A stretch of DNA of 46,631 nt from positions 1 to 46,631 of the forward strand of contig URHI01000004.1 in NCBI GenBank assembly GCA_900547565.1. The letters run 5' to 3'. Below, piece by piece: positions 8,450 through 17,131 of this stretch. The stretch comes from an uncultured Eubacteriales bacterium (GTDB lineage Bacteria > Bacillota > Clostridia > Oscillospirales > CAG-272). A program made the translations under genes and the position numbers. The notes under the pieces are model-generated. The model did no database searches. It was not told the origin of the DNA and was given only the letters and a program-made list of their open reading frames with translations. Each line of letters opens with the position of its first letter. Position 1 is the first letter of the stretch.

Positions 8450-8478
8450 TTTATTTTTTTCGGAATATATGCTATAAT
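8450..8478 (+). promoter_or_regulatory. probable promoter of the unknown/Mur-ligase operon
   Basis: TATAAT at 8473-8478 with a weak -35 TTTATT (8450-8455) at 17-bp spacing. The start codon is at 8512, so the leader is short. Confidence 0.4.
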
Positions 8479-8511
8479 AGTTACAGAAAATCATCAAAAC
8501 AGGAGACAGGA

Positions 8512-8925
8512 ATGGTTCATCTGCTTGAAAACGGAGCAAACGTGGTACTGCTCGGACTGATGCCCAAAACTGCTGCCATAATCAAAGCGCTCAATCGCGA
8601 TTTCAGCATCACACCCTGCCTTTTTGCCGAACGAAGGCCGTTCCATATCCTTCCCACAATAAAATATAATTTTGTGCGCTGCCTGATACCGCAAAACAAA
8701 TACTACTCCCTGCACTCAGTGCTTGATATGGTGTCCGCTCCGCACGAGGTCAGAACAATACTGGTGCCGTGTACATCACAATTTGAAAAATATATATCAG
8801 AATACAAGGATTATTTTGAAATCGAGTATATAATCAGAAATCTTAGCCAGTTGACGGAAGCATTGCCGTCTGTTCAGCTTCTGGTAAAATCGTTACCGCA
8901 CGGAGGTTTAAAATATGATCTTTGA
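8512..8925 (+). CDS. hypothetical protein, possibly Rossmann-like, partner of the Mur ligase
   Basis: 137 aa, not recognised. The start follows GGAGACAGG. It opens with an alternating strand-helix pattern (NVVLLGLMPKTAAIIKAL), and another strand-like stretch, RTILVPCTS, comes near residue 80. I see no signal peptide, membrane segment or nucleotide-binding motif. The last 11 bp overlap the start of the MurE-like ligase, so the two proteins are probably made together, and the ligase is the best clue to its role. It could be a small nucleotide- or sugar-binding accessory protein, but that is speculation. Confidence 0.75.
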   Translation: MVHLLENGANVVLLGLMPKTAAIIKALNRDFSITPCLFAERRPFHILPTIKYNFVRCLIPQNKYYSLHSVLDMVSAPHEVRTILVPCTSQFEKYISEYKDYFEIEYIIRNLSQLTEALPSVQLLVKSLPHGGLKYDL

Positions 8926-10396
8926 ACAGCTGCTCACCGCGGGAGGATACGACTCTTCAGGCTGTAAAAAACGTTGTGAGATAAATCATATATGCTGTGA
9001 TTCAAGGCTTGCAGGTCCAAACTCCGTGTTTGTCTGTATAAGAGGAATTTTAACCGACGGTCATCTGTACGCCTGCCGAGCTTACGACAGCGGATGCAGG
9101 TGCTATGTAGCAGTCGAACCGCTCGACCTGCCCGATGACTGTGATATCATATACACAGGTGACACTCGCCTTGCTTTAGCTCGGCTGTCAGACATCGTAT
9201 ACGACCACCCGTCCGGCCAGCTGAGAGTTATCGGAATAACCGGCACCAAAGGAAAAACCACGATCGCGCTTACCGTAAAAGGAATACTTGACAGCCTTGG
9301 TCTGCCCACCGGCTATATAGGTTCAAACGGTATAATGTACGGGCGTTTCCGACATTCAAGTATCAACACGACACCCGAGAGCTGCGATATACAGCGTTAT
9401 CTGCGTGATATGGCAGATGCAGGTATGAAATACGCAGTCATAGAGGTATCATCACAGGCATTGTACCTCGGGCGTGTACGGTTCATACAATTTGACACCT
9501 GTGTTTTCACCAACCTGTATCCCGACCACATCAGCAACTATGAGCATCCGAATTTTGAGCATTACCGTGATTGCAAGGCAAAGCTGTTCTCGGAATTTTC
9601 GCCGCGATATGCCGTGGTCAACGCCGATGACCCGTATTCCGAATACATGCTGCACGGATGTGGTGCTGAAATCATCACGTATGGCCTAACCGGTCCTGCC
9701 ATGCACTCAGCCACCGACCTGACCAAATTCCGCACGCGCAGCACGCTCGGCATGCGCTTTACTTACCGTCACGACGGCTTGTGCCTGCCAGCAGAAATAC
9801 GTTTTCCGGGTGAGTTCAGCGTATCCAATGCACTGGCTGCACTGGCCATCTGCCGCATATACTCAAATGATGTTGCCGAAATGGTCAGAATACTTGAAAC
9901 AATAACGGTAACCGGACGTTTCGAGTTGGTCACGGCACTACCATACGCCACTATAATAATCGATTATGCGCATAACGGAGCCAGTATGACATCAGTGCTC
10001 GAAGCGCTCCATAAATATAACCACCGCAAAATAATCACGCTGTTCGGGTCAGTCGGCGGCCGCACACAAATGCGCCGTGCCGAGCTGGGGCGCGTGGCCT
10101 CAGAGCTGAGCGACTTTTGTATACTCACATCGGACAACCCTGACCGTGAGGATCCTCTCATGATAATCCGTGACATTGCACTGAACTTCGGCGCCAGAGG
10201 TTGCGGGTTTGAGGTAATAATCGACCGTCGTGAAGCGATAGTCCGGGCCATGAGCTTGCTCAAAACAGGCGATATACTTGTACTTGCCGGCAAAGGGCAT
10301 GAGGATTATCAGCTGATAAACGGTATCAAGGTACCGTTCTGTGAGCGCGAAATTGTCATGCAGACAGCAAAGGAAATGCTAAAAGCCAAGGTTTAA
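8915..10396 (+). CDS. Mur ligase family protein, MurE-like
   Basis: 493 aa, the MurE size. Mur ligases add an amino acid to a carboxyl group using ATP. Three-domain layout: N-terminal substrate domain to about residue 105; central ATPase with GITGTKGKTT, NTTPES, IEVSSQAL and VVNADDPYS; C-terminal domain with GSVGGRTQMRRAELG and AGKGHEDYQ. Several positions deviate from classic MurE: IEVSSQAL instead of EVSSHAL, TNLYPDHISNYEHP instead of TNLxxDHLDYHG, and DNPDREDP where diaminopimelate-adding enzymes have DNPR. It may be the housekeeping MurE of a divergent lineage or a paralogue with another substrate. It is the second gene of a two-gene operon. The symbol is withheld for that reason. Confidence 0.85.
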   Translation: MIFEQLLTAGGYDSSGCKKRCEINHICCDSRLAGPNSVFVCIRGILTDGHLYACRAYDSGCRCYVAVEPLDLPDDCDIIYTGDTRLALARLSDIVYDHPSGQLRVIGITGTKGKTTIALTVKGILDSLGLPTGYIGSNGIMYGRFRHSSINTTPESCDIQRYLRDMADAGMKYAVIEVSSQALYLGRVRFIQFDTCVFTNLYPDHISNYEHPNFEHYRDCKAKLFSEFSPRYAVVNADDPYSEYMLHGCGAEIITYGLTGPAMHSATDLTKFRTRSTLGMRFTYRHDGLCLPAEIRFPGEFSVSNALAALAICRIYSNDVAEMVRILETITVTGRFELVTALPYATIIIDYAHNGASMTSVLEALHKYNHRKIITLFGSVGGRTQMRRAELGRVASELSDFCILTSDNPDREDPLMIIRDIALNFGARGCGFEVIIDRREAIVRAMSLLKTGDILVLAGKGHEDYQLINGIKVPFCEREIVMQTAKEMLKAKV

Positions 10397-10463
10397 GCCC
10401 GCCGGAAATAAGCCTTGCACAAAAACCATTCCCTATGGCAAGGCAACAATAGAATCACAAAAC

Positions 10464-10494
10464 CGAGGTGTGATGCTATACTTCACACCTCGGC
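10464..10494. terminator. bidirectional intrinsic terminator
   Basis: CCGAGGTGTGA (10464-10474), 9-nt loop, TCACACCTCGG (10484-10494), with A-rich and CTTT flanks. It lies between the convergent Mur ligase (+) and DUF1385 (-) genes. A second weaker hairpin, GCCTTGC...GCAAGGC, lies just upstream at about 10412-10446. Confidence 0.7.
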
Positions 10495-10509
10495 TTTGCT
10501 TATGTGATA

Positions 10510-11706
10510 TTATTTTTTATTCCAGTCATCACTGTTGTCATTTGGAATAACATCCTTGAGCGCGGCAATGGCACACTCTATCATACTGTCGTCCGGCTCA
10601 CGTGTGGTTATACGCTGCAACCACATTCCGGGAGCCGAGATTATGCGTGTAAAAACATTATCATATTTCCCGGCTAGTTTAATAAGCTCGTAGCCTATAC
10701 TCATCATAACGGGCAGCAGAGCTATGCTTATCAGAGTACGAAGTACAACATTGAGCACAGCACTCTCACACAGCTGTGCCGGAATGAACATTGTTAGAAA
10801 TATTCCGACCAACACCATGAGTATCAGAAATGACGTCCCGCATCTCGGGTGAAACCGACGCTGTATTCTCACATTGTCGACCGTAAGCTCAAGACCGCGC
10901 TCGTAGCATGCGATTGATTTGTGCTCAGCGCCGTGGTACATGAACGTGCGGCGTATATCCTTCATGAGCGACACTGCCAGCATATAGCACACAAGAATGA
11001 TTATCTTGATTATACCGACAAACACCGCGCGCAACAGTGAGTAACCATATCCCTCTCCCTTTAGCACAGGAAACAGGTGGGTCAACAAGCTGTATAATAC
11101 CTCAGGCAATGTTTTGAACAACACCAGCGCCAGCACTACCCCCAGCACGGTTGAAATGATCATTATCAAATTCATTACCCAGGGCTGAATACTGCCGGAT
11201 TTGGCAGTGTCATTATCGGCGGCAGCTTTGTCCGCGCCGTGTGAGGCCGTATCACTGTTGCAACAAACATCGTCACTTTTGGCTTCTGCTTGTTTATTTG
11301 TGACATCGTTGCTTACTGCATCAACCGTCAAAGCTTCACTATCAACAGTCTTGACTGACGCAGCGTCATCAACGGCGTTTTCATTTTTACCGTTAATATC
11401 ATTCTGCTTTGGCTTATCCGGCACATCGTCAAGTCCGGCGATCTCAGCCGAACGCATAAGACACCGATACCCCAGCTTCATAGAGTCAATAAAACCGAAT
11501 ATTCCGCGTAAAAACGGAACGCGGTATATCTTGGGCTTTTCGGAGTTGTCGGTCTCCCAGCTCTCAAGCACCATTTTGCCCTCAGGATTACGGACAGCCA
11601 TGGTCGTTTTCTTAGGGCCGCGCATCATTATGCCTTCAATGAGCGCCTGACCTCCGATGGAGGTCTTTTTTACGAAGCAGGTCGCTTCGTCTCTCTTATT
11701 GGACAA
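10510..11706 (-). CDS. DUF1385 membrane protein (YqhQ-like)
   Basis: 398 aa. The N-terminus SIGGQALIEGIMMRGPK is diagnostic of DUF1385. About four hydrophobic segments follow (near residues 175-200, 215-245, 285-310 and 325-345), and FMYHGAEHKSIACYE and PRCGTSFL are the conserved histidine- and cysteine-bearing motifs. Function is unknown; the family is widespread in Firmicutes. Residues about 95-170 are an acidic, low-complexity Asp/Asn/Ala/Lys linker that looks like an insertion. The start codon is TTG (11706-11704), after AAAGGG. It is 26 nt downstream of prs and ends at the terminator at 10464-10494. Confidence 0.85.
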   Translation of the reverse strand: MSNKRDEATCFVKKTSIGGQALIEGIMMRGPKKTTMAVRNPEGKMVLESWETDNSEKPKIYRVPFLRGIFGFIDSMKLGYRCLMRSAEIAGLDDVPDKPKQNDINGKNENAVDDAASVKTVDSEALTVDAVSNDVTNKQAEAKSDDVCCNSDTASHGADKAAADNDTAKSGSIQPWVMNLIMIISTVLGVVLALVLFKTLPEVLYSLLTHLFPVLKGEGYGYSLLRAVFVGIIKIIILVCYMLAVSLMKDIRRTFMYHGAEHKSIACYERGLELTVDNVRIQRRFHPRCGTSFLILMVLVGIFLTMFIPAQLCESAVLNVVLRTLISIALLPVMMSIGYELIKLAGKYDNVFTRIISAPGMWLQRITTREPDDSMIECAIAALKDVIPNDNSDDWNKK

Positions 11707-11732
11707 TTCTTACCCTTTCTTGATTTATATAA

Positions 11733-12875
11733 TCAAAAGTTGATTTTCATCTGACTGCCTTCCATCTCGGCCTTATGCTTATCGATAAGATTGTGGATAC
11801 GGCGTACAGGATCCAGCAGATTGCTGATGGTGGAATCGTGGTTAAGCGTGTCGATTATGTACGACACATATTTGCACATATTGACCTCCACATACCAGGG
11901 CATGGAGAGCAGCTCCGGTGTGCGGTAGACAAGATTTGTGGTAAATATTTTATCAAACAGCCCCTCATTATATGCACGCTTGAACTTTTCAAGACCTTCC
12001 GTAAACAGGCCGAACGTAACAAACCCGAATATGCGCTTAGCGCCCTTTTGCTTTAGCTGAAGGGCAACGTCAATAAGCGAGTCACCGGAGGAGATTATAT
12101 CATCAACGACTATAACGTCCTTGCCTGTCAGATCTCCTCCCAGATACTCATGTGCCTCGATCGGATTGCGTCCGTTTACAACACGGGTATAGTCACGGCG
12201 CTTATAAAACATACCGATATCTATACCAAGCACGGAGGAATAGTACATACAGCGGCCCATAGCACCCTCATCGGGAGAAATTATGGTGAGCGAATCTTTG
12301 TCTACAACGATATCGGGCACATTGCGAATCAGTGCCTTTATCATCTGATAGGTAGGCCGCACATCGTCAAAGCCGCACAGCGGCACGGCATTCTGAATTC
12401 GGGAGTCATGCGCATCAAAGGTTATAATATTGGTAACGCCCATAGCTTCAAGCTCCTGGAGCATGAGTGCGCAGTCGAGCGACTCACGGCCGGAACGCTT
12501 GTGCTGTCTTCCCTCATACAGCATGGGCATAATAACCGATACACGTCGTGCTTTGCCGGCAGTTGCCGCAATAAGACGCTTAAGGTCGGCATAATGGTCA
12601 TCCGGGCTCATAGGCACCGTCTCACCGTACATTTTGAATGTCACGCCGTGATTGAAAACATCACAGATAATATAAAGGTCATGGCCGCGAAGCGACTCGC
12701 CTACAAGCCCCTTTGCTTCTCCGGAGCTGAAACGTGGACACTGTGATTTGACCAAAAATGTTTCGTCAGCACCTTTCCCGCGCCATTCCTTGAGATAATA
12801 ATCCACCTGTGAACCGAATTGCTCACAACCGTTCATTGCAATAACACTGAGTTCTCCACAAAGGGTATCGTTCAT
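11733..12875 (-). CDS. prs: ribose-phosphate pyrophosphokinase, divergent long form
   Basis: 380 aa against about 315 for classic Prs. It makes PRPP from ribose 5-phosphate and ATP. The PRPP-binding loop is DVIVVDDIISSGDSL at about residues 253-267, and ITFDAHDSRIQN corresponds to the catalytic His-containing stretch. MPMLYEGRQHKRSGRES aligns with the flexible ATP loop (classic PYxRQDRK), and ISPDEGAMGRC with the SPDxGG region. The extra length is mainly the C-terminal tail after YVSYIIDTLN. It resembles the clostridial phosphoribosylpyrophosphate synthetase subfamily. The start has an excellent GGAGGATTAA-ATG site. It is co-directional with DUF1385. Confidence 0.88.
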   Translation of the reverse strand: MNDTLCGELSVIAMNGCEQFGSQVDYYLKEWRGKGADETFLVKSQCPRFSSGEAKGLVGESLRGHDLYIICDVFNHGVTFKMYGETVPMSPDDHYADLKRLIAATAGKARRVSVIMPMLYEGRQHKRSGRESLDCALMLQELEAMGVTNIITFDAHDSRIQNAVPLCGFDDVRPTYQMIKALIRNVPDIVVDKDSLTIISPDEGAMGRCMYYSSVLGIDIGMFYKRRDYTRVVNGRNPIEAHEYLGGDLTGKDVIVVDDIISSGDSLIDVALQLKQKGAKRIFGFVTFGLFTEGLEKFKRAYNEGLFDKIFTTNLVYRTPELLSMPWYVEVNMCKYVSYIIDTLNHDSTISNLLDPVRRIHNLIDKHKAEMEGSQMKINF

Positions 12876-12919
12876 TTAATCCTCCGTGCCGTCGTAGGCT
12901 ATTGTATTTAGCAACTTAT

Positions 12920-12948
12920 ATTATAACATACTTATCAAAATTTGAAAA
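12920..12948 (-). promoter_or_regulatory. probable promoter of prs-DUF1385
   Basis: Minus strand TTTTCA (12948-12943), 17-bp spacer, TATAAT (12925-12920). A second possible promoter lies upstream: TTTTAT (13020-13015), 17 bp, TATAAT (12997-12992). The rest of the rhaB-prs gap is A+T-rich, and I saw no clear terminator for rhaB. Confidence 0.5.
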
Positions 12949-13087
12949 GATTTTTTGTTCATTTGGGTCATTTATTAGAGCCTTTTGTAGGATTATATAA
13001 TTTAAAGTGCCGACATAAAAGTCTTTTTTTATATTATAACCAGTTTTATTATGTATGACACACCCTTAACCCTACATTATATATAAC

Positions 13088-14566
13088 TCAGCTTCTTTCA
13101 ATAACTCCGGCAAAGCAGTCATATGCCGCGTCCCACGCCGCCGTATCCTGCGGTTCAAACACATTCGGAGAGAACGACCGCAATACCAGCTCCCTGCCCT
13201 GCTTTATGTCGCCCAGCTCGCCGTCAGATATCGCCTGTACAAGCAAATTGCCTATTGCGGTAGCCTCGTCCGGCCCCGCAACAACGGTTCTGCCGCAGGC
13301 GTTTGATGTCATTTGGTTGAGCAGCCTGTCCTTTGAGCCTCCACCGACAATATTTATGGCAGACGGACGAATCCCAGCAAGCTCTGTAACTCCGGTCGCA
13401 ACCTTACGGTATTTGAGCGCCAAACTCTCGTAAATGCAGCGTACGATACCGCCGACGCTGTCCGGAACATGCTGCCCCGTACGGCGGCAGTATTCGGCAA
13501 TACGTGCCGGCATGTTGCCCGGCGTACCGAACTCAGGCGCATCCGGATCAATGAAGGCCGCGAACGCAGGGGCACTTCTGGCTTGCTGCTCAAGCTGAGC
13601 AAAACTGAATTCGTGTCCTTCCCGTGCCCATTGACGGCGTGATTCCTGCAATATCCAAAGCCCCATAATGTTTTTGAGAAACCGAATCGTACCACCGGCA
13701 CCGCCCTCGTTGGTGAAATTTGCACAGCGGCTGGCGTTGTTTATTATGGGACGGTTCAGCTCGGTTCCCATGAGCGACCAAGTGCCGCTGCTTATGTAAA
13801 GCATCTCACCCGACAAATCAGGAACTGATATCACGGCACTGGCCGTATCATGCGACGCCACATTCACAACGGTAGTGTCAATACCGCCTACCTCATCGCT
13901 TACACAGGGCAACAGTTGCCCTAACCGGGTTCCGGGCTGTACCATGGGTGCAAACAGCCGTACCGGTATATTGAGCCGCGAAAGCAGCTCACCTGCCAGC
14001 TCACGCGTCCCTGCATCAAGCACCGCGCCGGTAGATGTGACGGTATACTCTGCCGCCATACGCCCGGTAAGAAAATAATTCAGCAAATCAGGAATAAACA
14101 GCAGCTTGTCTGCCCGCTCAAGCCGGACCGGATCCTCACGAAGCTCTGCACACAGCTGATACAGCGTGTTGAAGCTAAGTGACTGAATTCCGCTTATGCC
14201 GTATATCTGTTCAAACGGCACACGCTCCCACACGTACCCCTCCATATCGGCGTTGCGCACGTCGCGATAGTGGACCGGTGAGGACAGCATGTGCCCCTGA
14301 CGGTCAAGCAGAGCGTAGTCAACGCCCCAAGTGTCTATACCAAGGCTGGTTATTTTGTCGCCGTCTACAGCGGTCTGACGTATGGATTGCTTGATCTCAT
14401 GGAAAATCCGCATAATGTCCCAGTAAAGCCGGTCGACCAGCCGGACCGGCTGATTTGTGAAGCGGCAATTTTCACGCAGTGTAAGACGCTCTCCGTCATA
14501 ACTGCCCACAATTCCGCGTCCGCTTGACGCGCCGAGGTCTATCGCCAGATATTTTTTATCTGCCAT
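13088..14566 (-). CDS. rhaB: rhamnulokinase
   Basis: 492 aa, FGGY carbohydrate kinase family. It phosphorylates L-rhamnulose in rhamnose breakdown. AIDLGASSGRGIVG is the N-terminal phosphate-binding motif, DTWGVDYALLD and VHYRD follow in the sugar-binding half, and SHDTASAV, SSGTWSLMGTE and NIVGGGSKDRLLNQMTSNA complete the ATP-binding half. These are rhamnulokinase-type features rather than xylulokinase or glycerol kinase. The ribosome binding site GGGAGG precedes the ATG. No rhamnose isomerase or aldolase is nearby. The gene is only 21 nt downstream of mutS2 and so is probably read from the mutS2 transcript. Confidence 0.88.
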   Translation of the reverse strand: MADKKYLAIDLGASSGRGIVGSYDGERLTLRENCRFTNQPVRLVDRLYWDIMRIFHEIKQSIRQTAVDGDKITSLGIDTWGVDYALLDRQGHMLSSPVHYRDVRNADMEGYVWERVPFEQIYGISGIQSLSFNTLYQLCAELREDPVRLERADKLLFIPDLLNYFLTGRMAAEYTVTSTGAVLDAGTRELAGELLSRLNIPVRLFAPMVQPGTRLGQLLPCVSDEVGGIDTTVVNVASHDTASAVISVPDLSGEMLYISSGTWSLMGTELNRPIINNASRCANFTNEGGAGGTIRFLKNIMGLWILQESRRQWAREGHEFSFAQLEQQARSAPAFAAFIDPDAPEFGTPGNMPARIAEYCRRTGQHVPDSVGGIVRCIYESLALKYRKVATGVTELAGIRPSAINIVGGGSKDRLLNQMTSNACGRTVVAGPDEATAIGNLLVQAISDGELGDIKQGRELVLRSFSPNVFEPQDTAAWDAAYDCFAGVIERS

Positions 14567-14587
14567 GAATACTTGCCTCCCATAGAA

Positions 14588-16978
14588 TTATTTAAGCTCA
14601 AGGACTGTAACACCGCCGTCACCCTCGCCGTACCTGCCAAGTCGGTATGACGCCACACGCTTATCCGACCGTAAAAACTGCCACAGTGCATTTTTAAGTG
14701 CCCCCGTCCCCTTACCGTGTATCAGGTGCACAGTCTTCATTCCATAAAGCTGTGCGTCGTCAATATACTTGTCAACAGCATACCACGCTTCCTCACCGTT
14801 CATGCCACGCAGATCGATCTCAGGACTGAAATTCTTGATCTGCGCCGGTTTATACTCTGAAGCCGGAACCCTATGATTGTTGCGGTCTGTAACAATGGTT
14901 TCGCTGCCGTCAACCAACTTTAGATTGGAGACGTTGGTTTTCGTACGCGCAGCGCCCGACTGCACCATAAGGCTTCCTGACTTGTCGGGAAGGCTGAGCA
15001 CCGTTGCAATGGTACCGATGTTGCGCAGATAGACCTGATCGCCCCGCTTAAGCGGTCTGGGCAGGACATATCCGTCATCCTCCACCTTGTCAACAGGATT
15101 GAACTTATCCTCATTTTCACGCAGATGCGCACGTATCTCACGACGTGCCCGATCAAGCTCTTCACCCGCACGCTGGCTTTCCTTGGCCTTTTGAGCCCGG
15201 TCAAGCTGTGCCAGTACAAAGTCGGCCGACGCCTTGGCGCTCTCAACCATTGCCACTGCCTTGGCCTGCGATCTTTCAAGCTCGCGCTCAGCCAGCGACA
15301 GCTTATCCTGTATCTTTTTTTCAGCCTCAGCCTTGAATTTTTCGTATTCCGCACGCAGCCGTGCCGCTTCTTCACGGTCGCGCTCCATGTCTATACGGCT
15401 GGCCTCCAGCTTTTCGATAACGTCCTCAAAACGCTTATTGTCAGTGCTGACCGTGTTCTGGGCACGGTCGATTATATCCTGAGGCAATCCAAGTCGCTTT
15501 GAAATTGCAAACGCATTGGATTTGCCAGGTGTGCCGATGATCAGCTTGTATGTCGGCCGTAATGTTTCGATGTCAAATTCACACGACGCATTTTCAACTC
15601 CCGGCGTCTCGAGCGCATACGCCTTAAGCTCGGCATAATGCGTCGTAGCGGCGCAGATCGCCCCCTTTTGCCGTACCGACTCAATAATGGCCACGGCAAG
15701 TGCCGCTCCCTCAATAGGATCGGTACCTACGCCCAACTCATCAAACAGCACAAGTGACCGGTCAGTCAGCTGCCCCATGATCGCCACGATATTGACCATA
15801 TGTGCCGAGAAGGTAGACAACGACTGCTCTATGCTTTGCTCGTCACCTATGTCGGCCAGTACATTGTCAAACATGCAAACAGATGAGTGATCCTCAGCGG
15901 GAATATGCAGTCCGGACTGCGCCATAAGCGAAAACAGCCCCAGCGTTTTGAGCGTCCCCGTTTTACCGCCGGTATTCGGTCCGGTTATGATCAGCGTATC
16001 GTGACCGTGCCCTAAGGAGATATTGATGGGCACGACCTTGTCCTTGTCGATCAGCGGGTGACGCGCCTTTATCAACTCGAGCGAGCGGTCACCCGAAATC
16101 TGAGGCTGTACACCTCTCATACGCACCGACAGCTCACCGCACGCGAAAATGAATGCCAGCTCGGTAATATTCTGATAATTAAGCAACAGTGCCGACGCAC
16201 ACCCTGCGACCTCTCCGGACAGCTCATACAGTATTTTGTCGATCTCATGCTGTTCGGCGGCTTCCAGCTCGCGCAGTTCGTTGTTTGCGTCGACAACGGC
16301 GATGGGTTCCACAAAAAGCGTCGCCCCCGAGGCCGATGTATCATGCACAAGCCCTTTGATCTCTCCGCGGTATTCGATTTTGACTGGGACCACGTACCGT
16401 CCGCCGCGTTGTGTAACAATGTTCTCCTGTAAATACTTCGAATACGCGCCGCCGGTGTACTTGGAGAGTATGTCCTTTATACGGTTATTGAGATTTTTCT
16501 TTTTTCGGCGTATGTTGGACAGCTCAGAGCTCGCCTCATCGGCTATAAGATCTTCGGCAATAATGGAACGCGTAATTCGTTCCTCAAGCGGGCGGTTGGG
16601 TATCAGCCGCTCAAAGATCTCATCAAGTGATGTTTCAAAAAGGCGGTTCATGCGTATATAATCCAGCAGTGACCGGCAGGTACGTAACACGTTGGCAGCA
16701 TCAAGCAGCTCACGTGCCGTGAGCATTGCCCCTTTCTCGGCACGTTCACAAACTGCGGTCATATCCGCAACCATACCGAATGACGGCGTACCTTTGACAT
16801 TAAGCAACCGTACTGCGTCGGTCGTATGGCGCAAATTGCGCAATACCACCGACACATGCTCACTCGGCACCAGCTGCAAAGCCAGCGTCTTGGCACCGTC
16901 GGTCAGCGCGCAATCCGCCAGAAGTGCACGTATTTTATCAAATTCAAGTGTTTTAAGTGTTTTTTCAGAAAAATTCAT
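14588..16978 (-). CDS. mutS2: endonuclease MutS2 (ribosome rescue/recombination factor)
   Basis: 796 aa, normal length. It has an N-terminal clamp/lever region, then the MutS ATPase with Walker A ITGPNTGGKTGTLKT near residue 330 and LVLFDELGVGTDPIEG as Walker B/signature. A long charged coiled coil runs from about 515 to 625, a KOW-like segment (RGDQVYLRNIGTIATV) follows, and the C-terminal Smr nuclease domain has IDLRGMNGEEA and HGKGTGAL. The family suppresses recombination and splits collided ribosomes. No clear ribosome binding site precedes ATG 16978; it begins 9 nt after the stop of the detached recO tail, so coupling to recO may have been the normal arrangement. Confidence 0.95.
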   Translation of the reverse strand: MNFSEKTLKTLEFDKIRALLADCALTDGAKTLALQLVPSEHVSVVLRNLRHTTDAVRLLNVKGTPSFGMVADMTAVCERAEKGAMLTARELLDAANVLRTCRSLLDYIRMNRLFETSLDEIFERLIPNRPLEERITRSIIAEDLIADEASSELSNIRRKKKNLNNRIKDILSKYTGGAYSKYLQENIVTQRGGRYVVPVKIEYRGEIKGLVHDTSASGATLFVEPIAVVDANNELRELEAAEQHEIDKILYELSGEVAGCASALLLNYQNITELAFIFACGELSVRMRGVQPQISGDRSLELIKARHPLIDKDKVVPINISLGHGHDTLIITGPNTGGKTGTLKTLGLFSLMAQSGLHIPAEDHSSVCMFDNVLADIGDEQSIEQSLSTFSAHMVNIVAIMGQLTDRSLVLFDELGVGTDPIEGAALAVAIIESVRQKGAICAATTHYAELKAYALETPGVENASCEFDIETLRPTYKLIIGTPGKSNAFAISKRLGLPQDIIDRAQNTVSTDNKRFEDVIEKLEASRIDMERDREEAARLRAEYEKFKAEAEKKIQDKLSLAERELERSQAKAVAMVESAKASADFVLAQLDRAQKAKESQRAGEELDRARREIRAHLRENEDKFNPVDKVEDDGYVLPRPLKRGDQVYLRNIGTIATVLSLPDKSGSLMVQSGAARTKTNVSNLKLVDGSETIVTDRNNHRVPASEYKPAQIKNFSPEIDLRGMNGEEAWYAVDKYIDDAQLYGMKTVHLIHGKGTGALKNALWQFLRSDKRVASYRLGRYGEGDGGVTVLELK

Positions 16979-16987
16979 AATATATCT

Positions 16988-17131
16988 TTATTTTATTATA
17001 GTTTTGTAAAAGTCCAAAGAAGCAAAACCACACTCAAGGTGGTTGAGCAGGTATGTTTCTCCGGCGCGGCAAAAATCATCCGTATCTGCCTCGTTTTTTA
17101 TCCGGAAGGCATACACCCGTTCAGGCGGCGG
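16988..17131 (-). pseudogene. recO: out-of-frame C-terminal segment of RecO
   Basis: In the frame displaced by one base from the upstream recO reading frame, the sequence encodes PPPERVYAFRIKNEA... ending YLLNHLE-CGFASLDFYKTII-K. This is the typical RecO C-terminus (leucine-rich helix then LDFYKSL-like end). It is cut off from the rest by the in-frame TGA at 17121-17123. Either a +1 shift is needed to restore it or a small deletion occurred around 17121-17150, since the stretch usually linking the two parts seems missing. Confidence 0.65.

Noticed and set aside
12876..13087. Small RNA or riboswitch in the rhaB-prs gap
   Set aside because: The region is A+T-rich with promoter-like boxes only; no stable G+C stem was seen.
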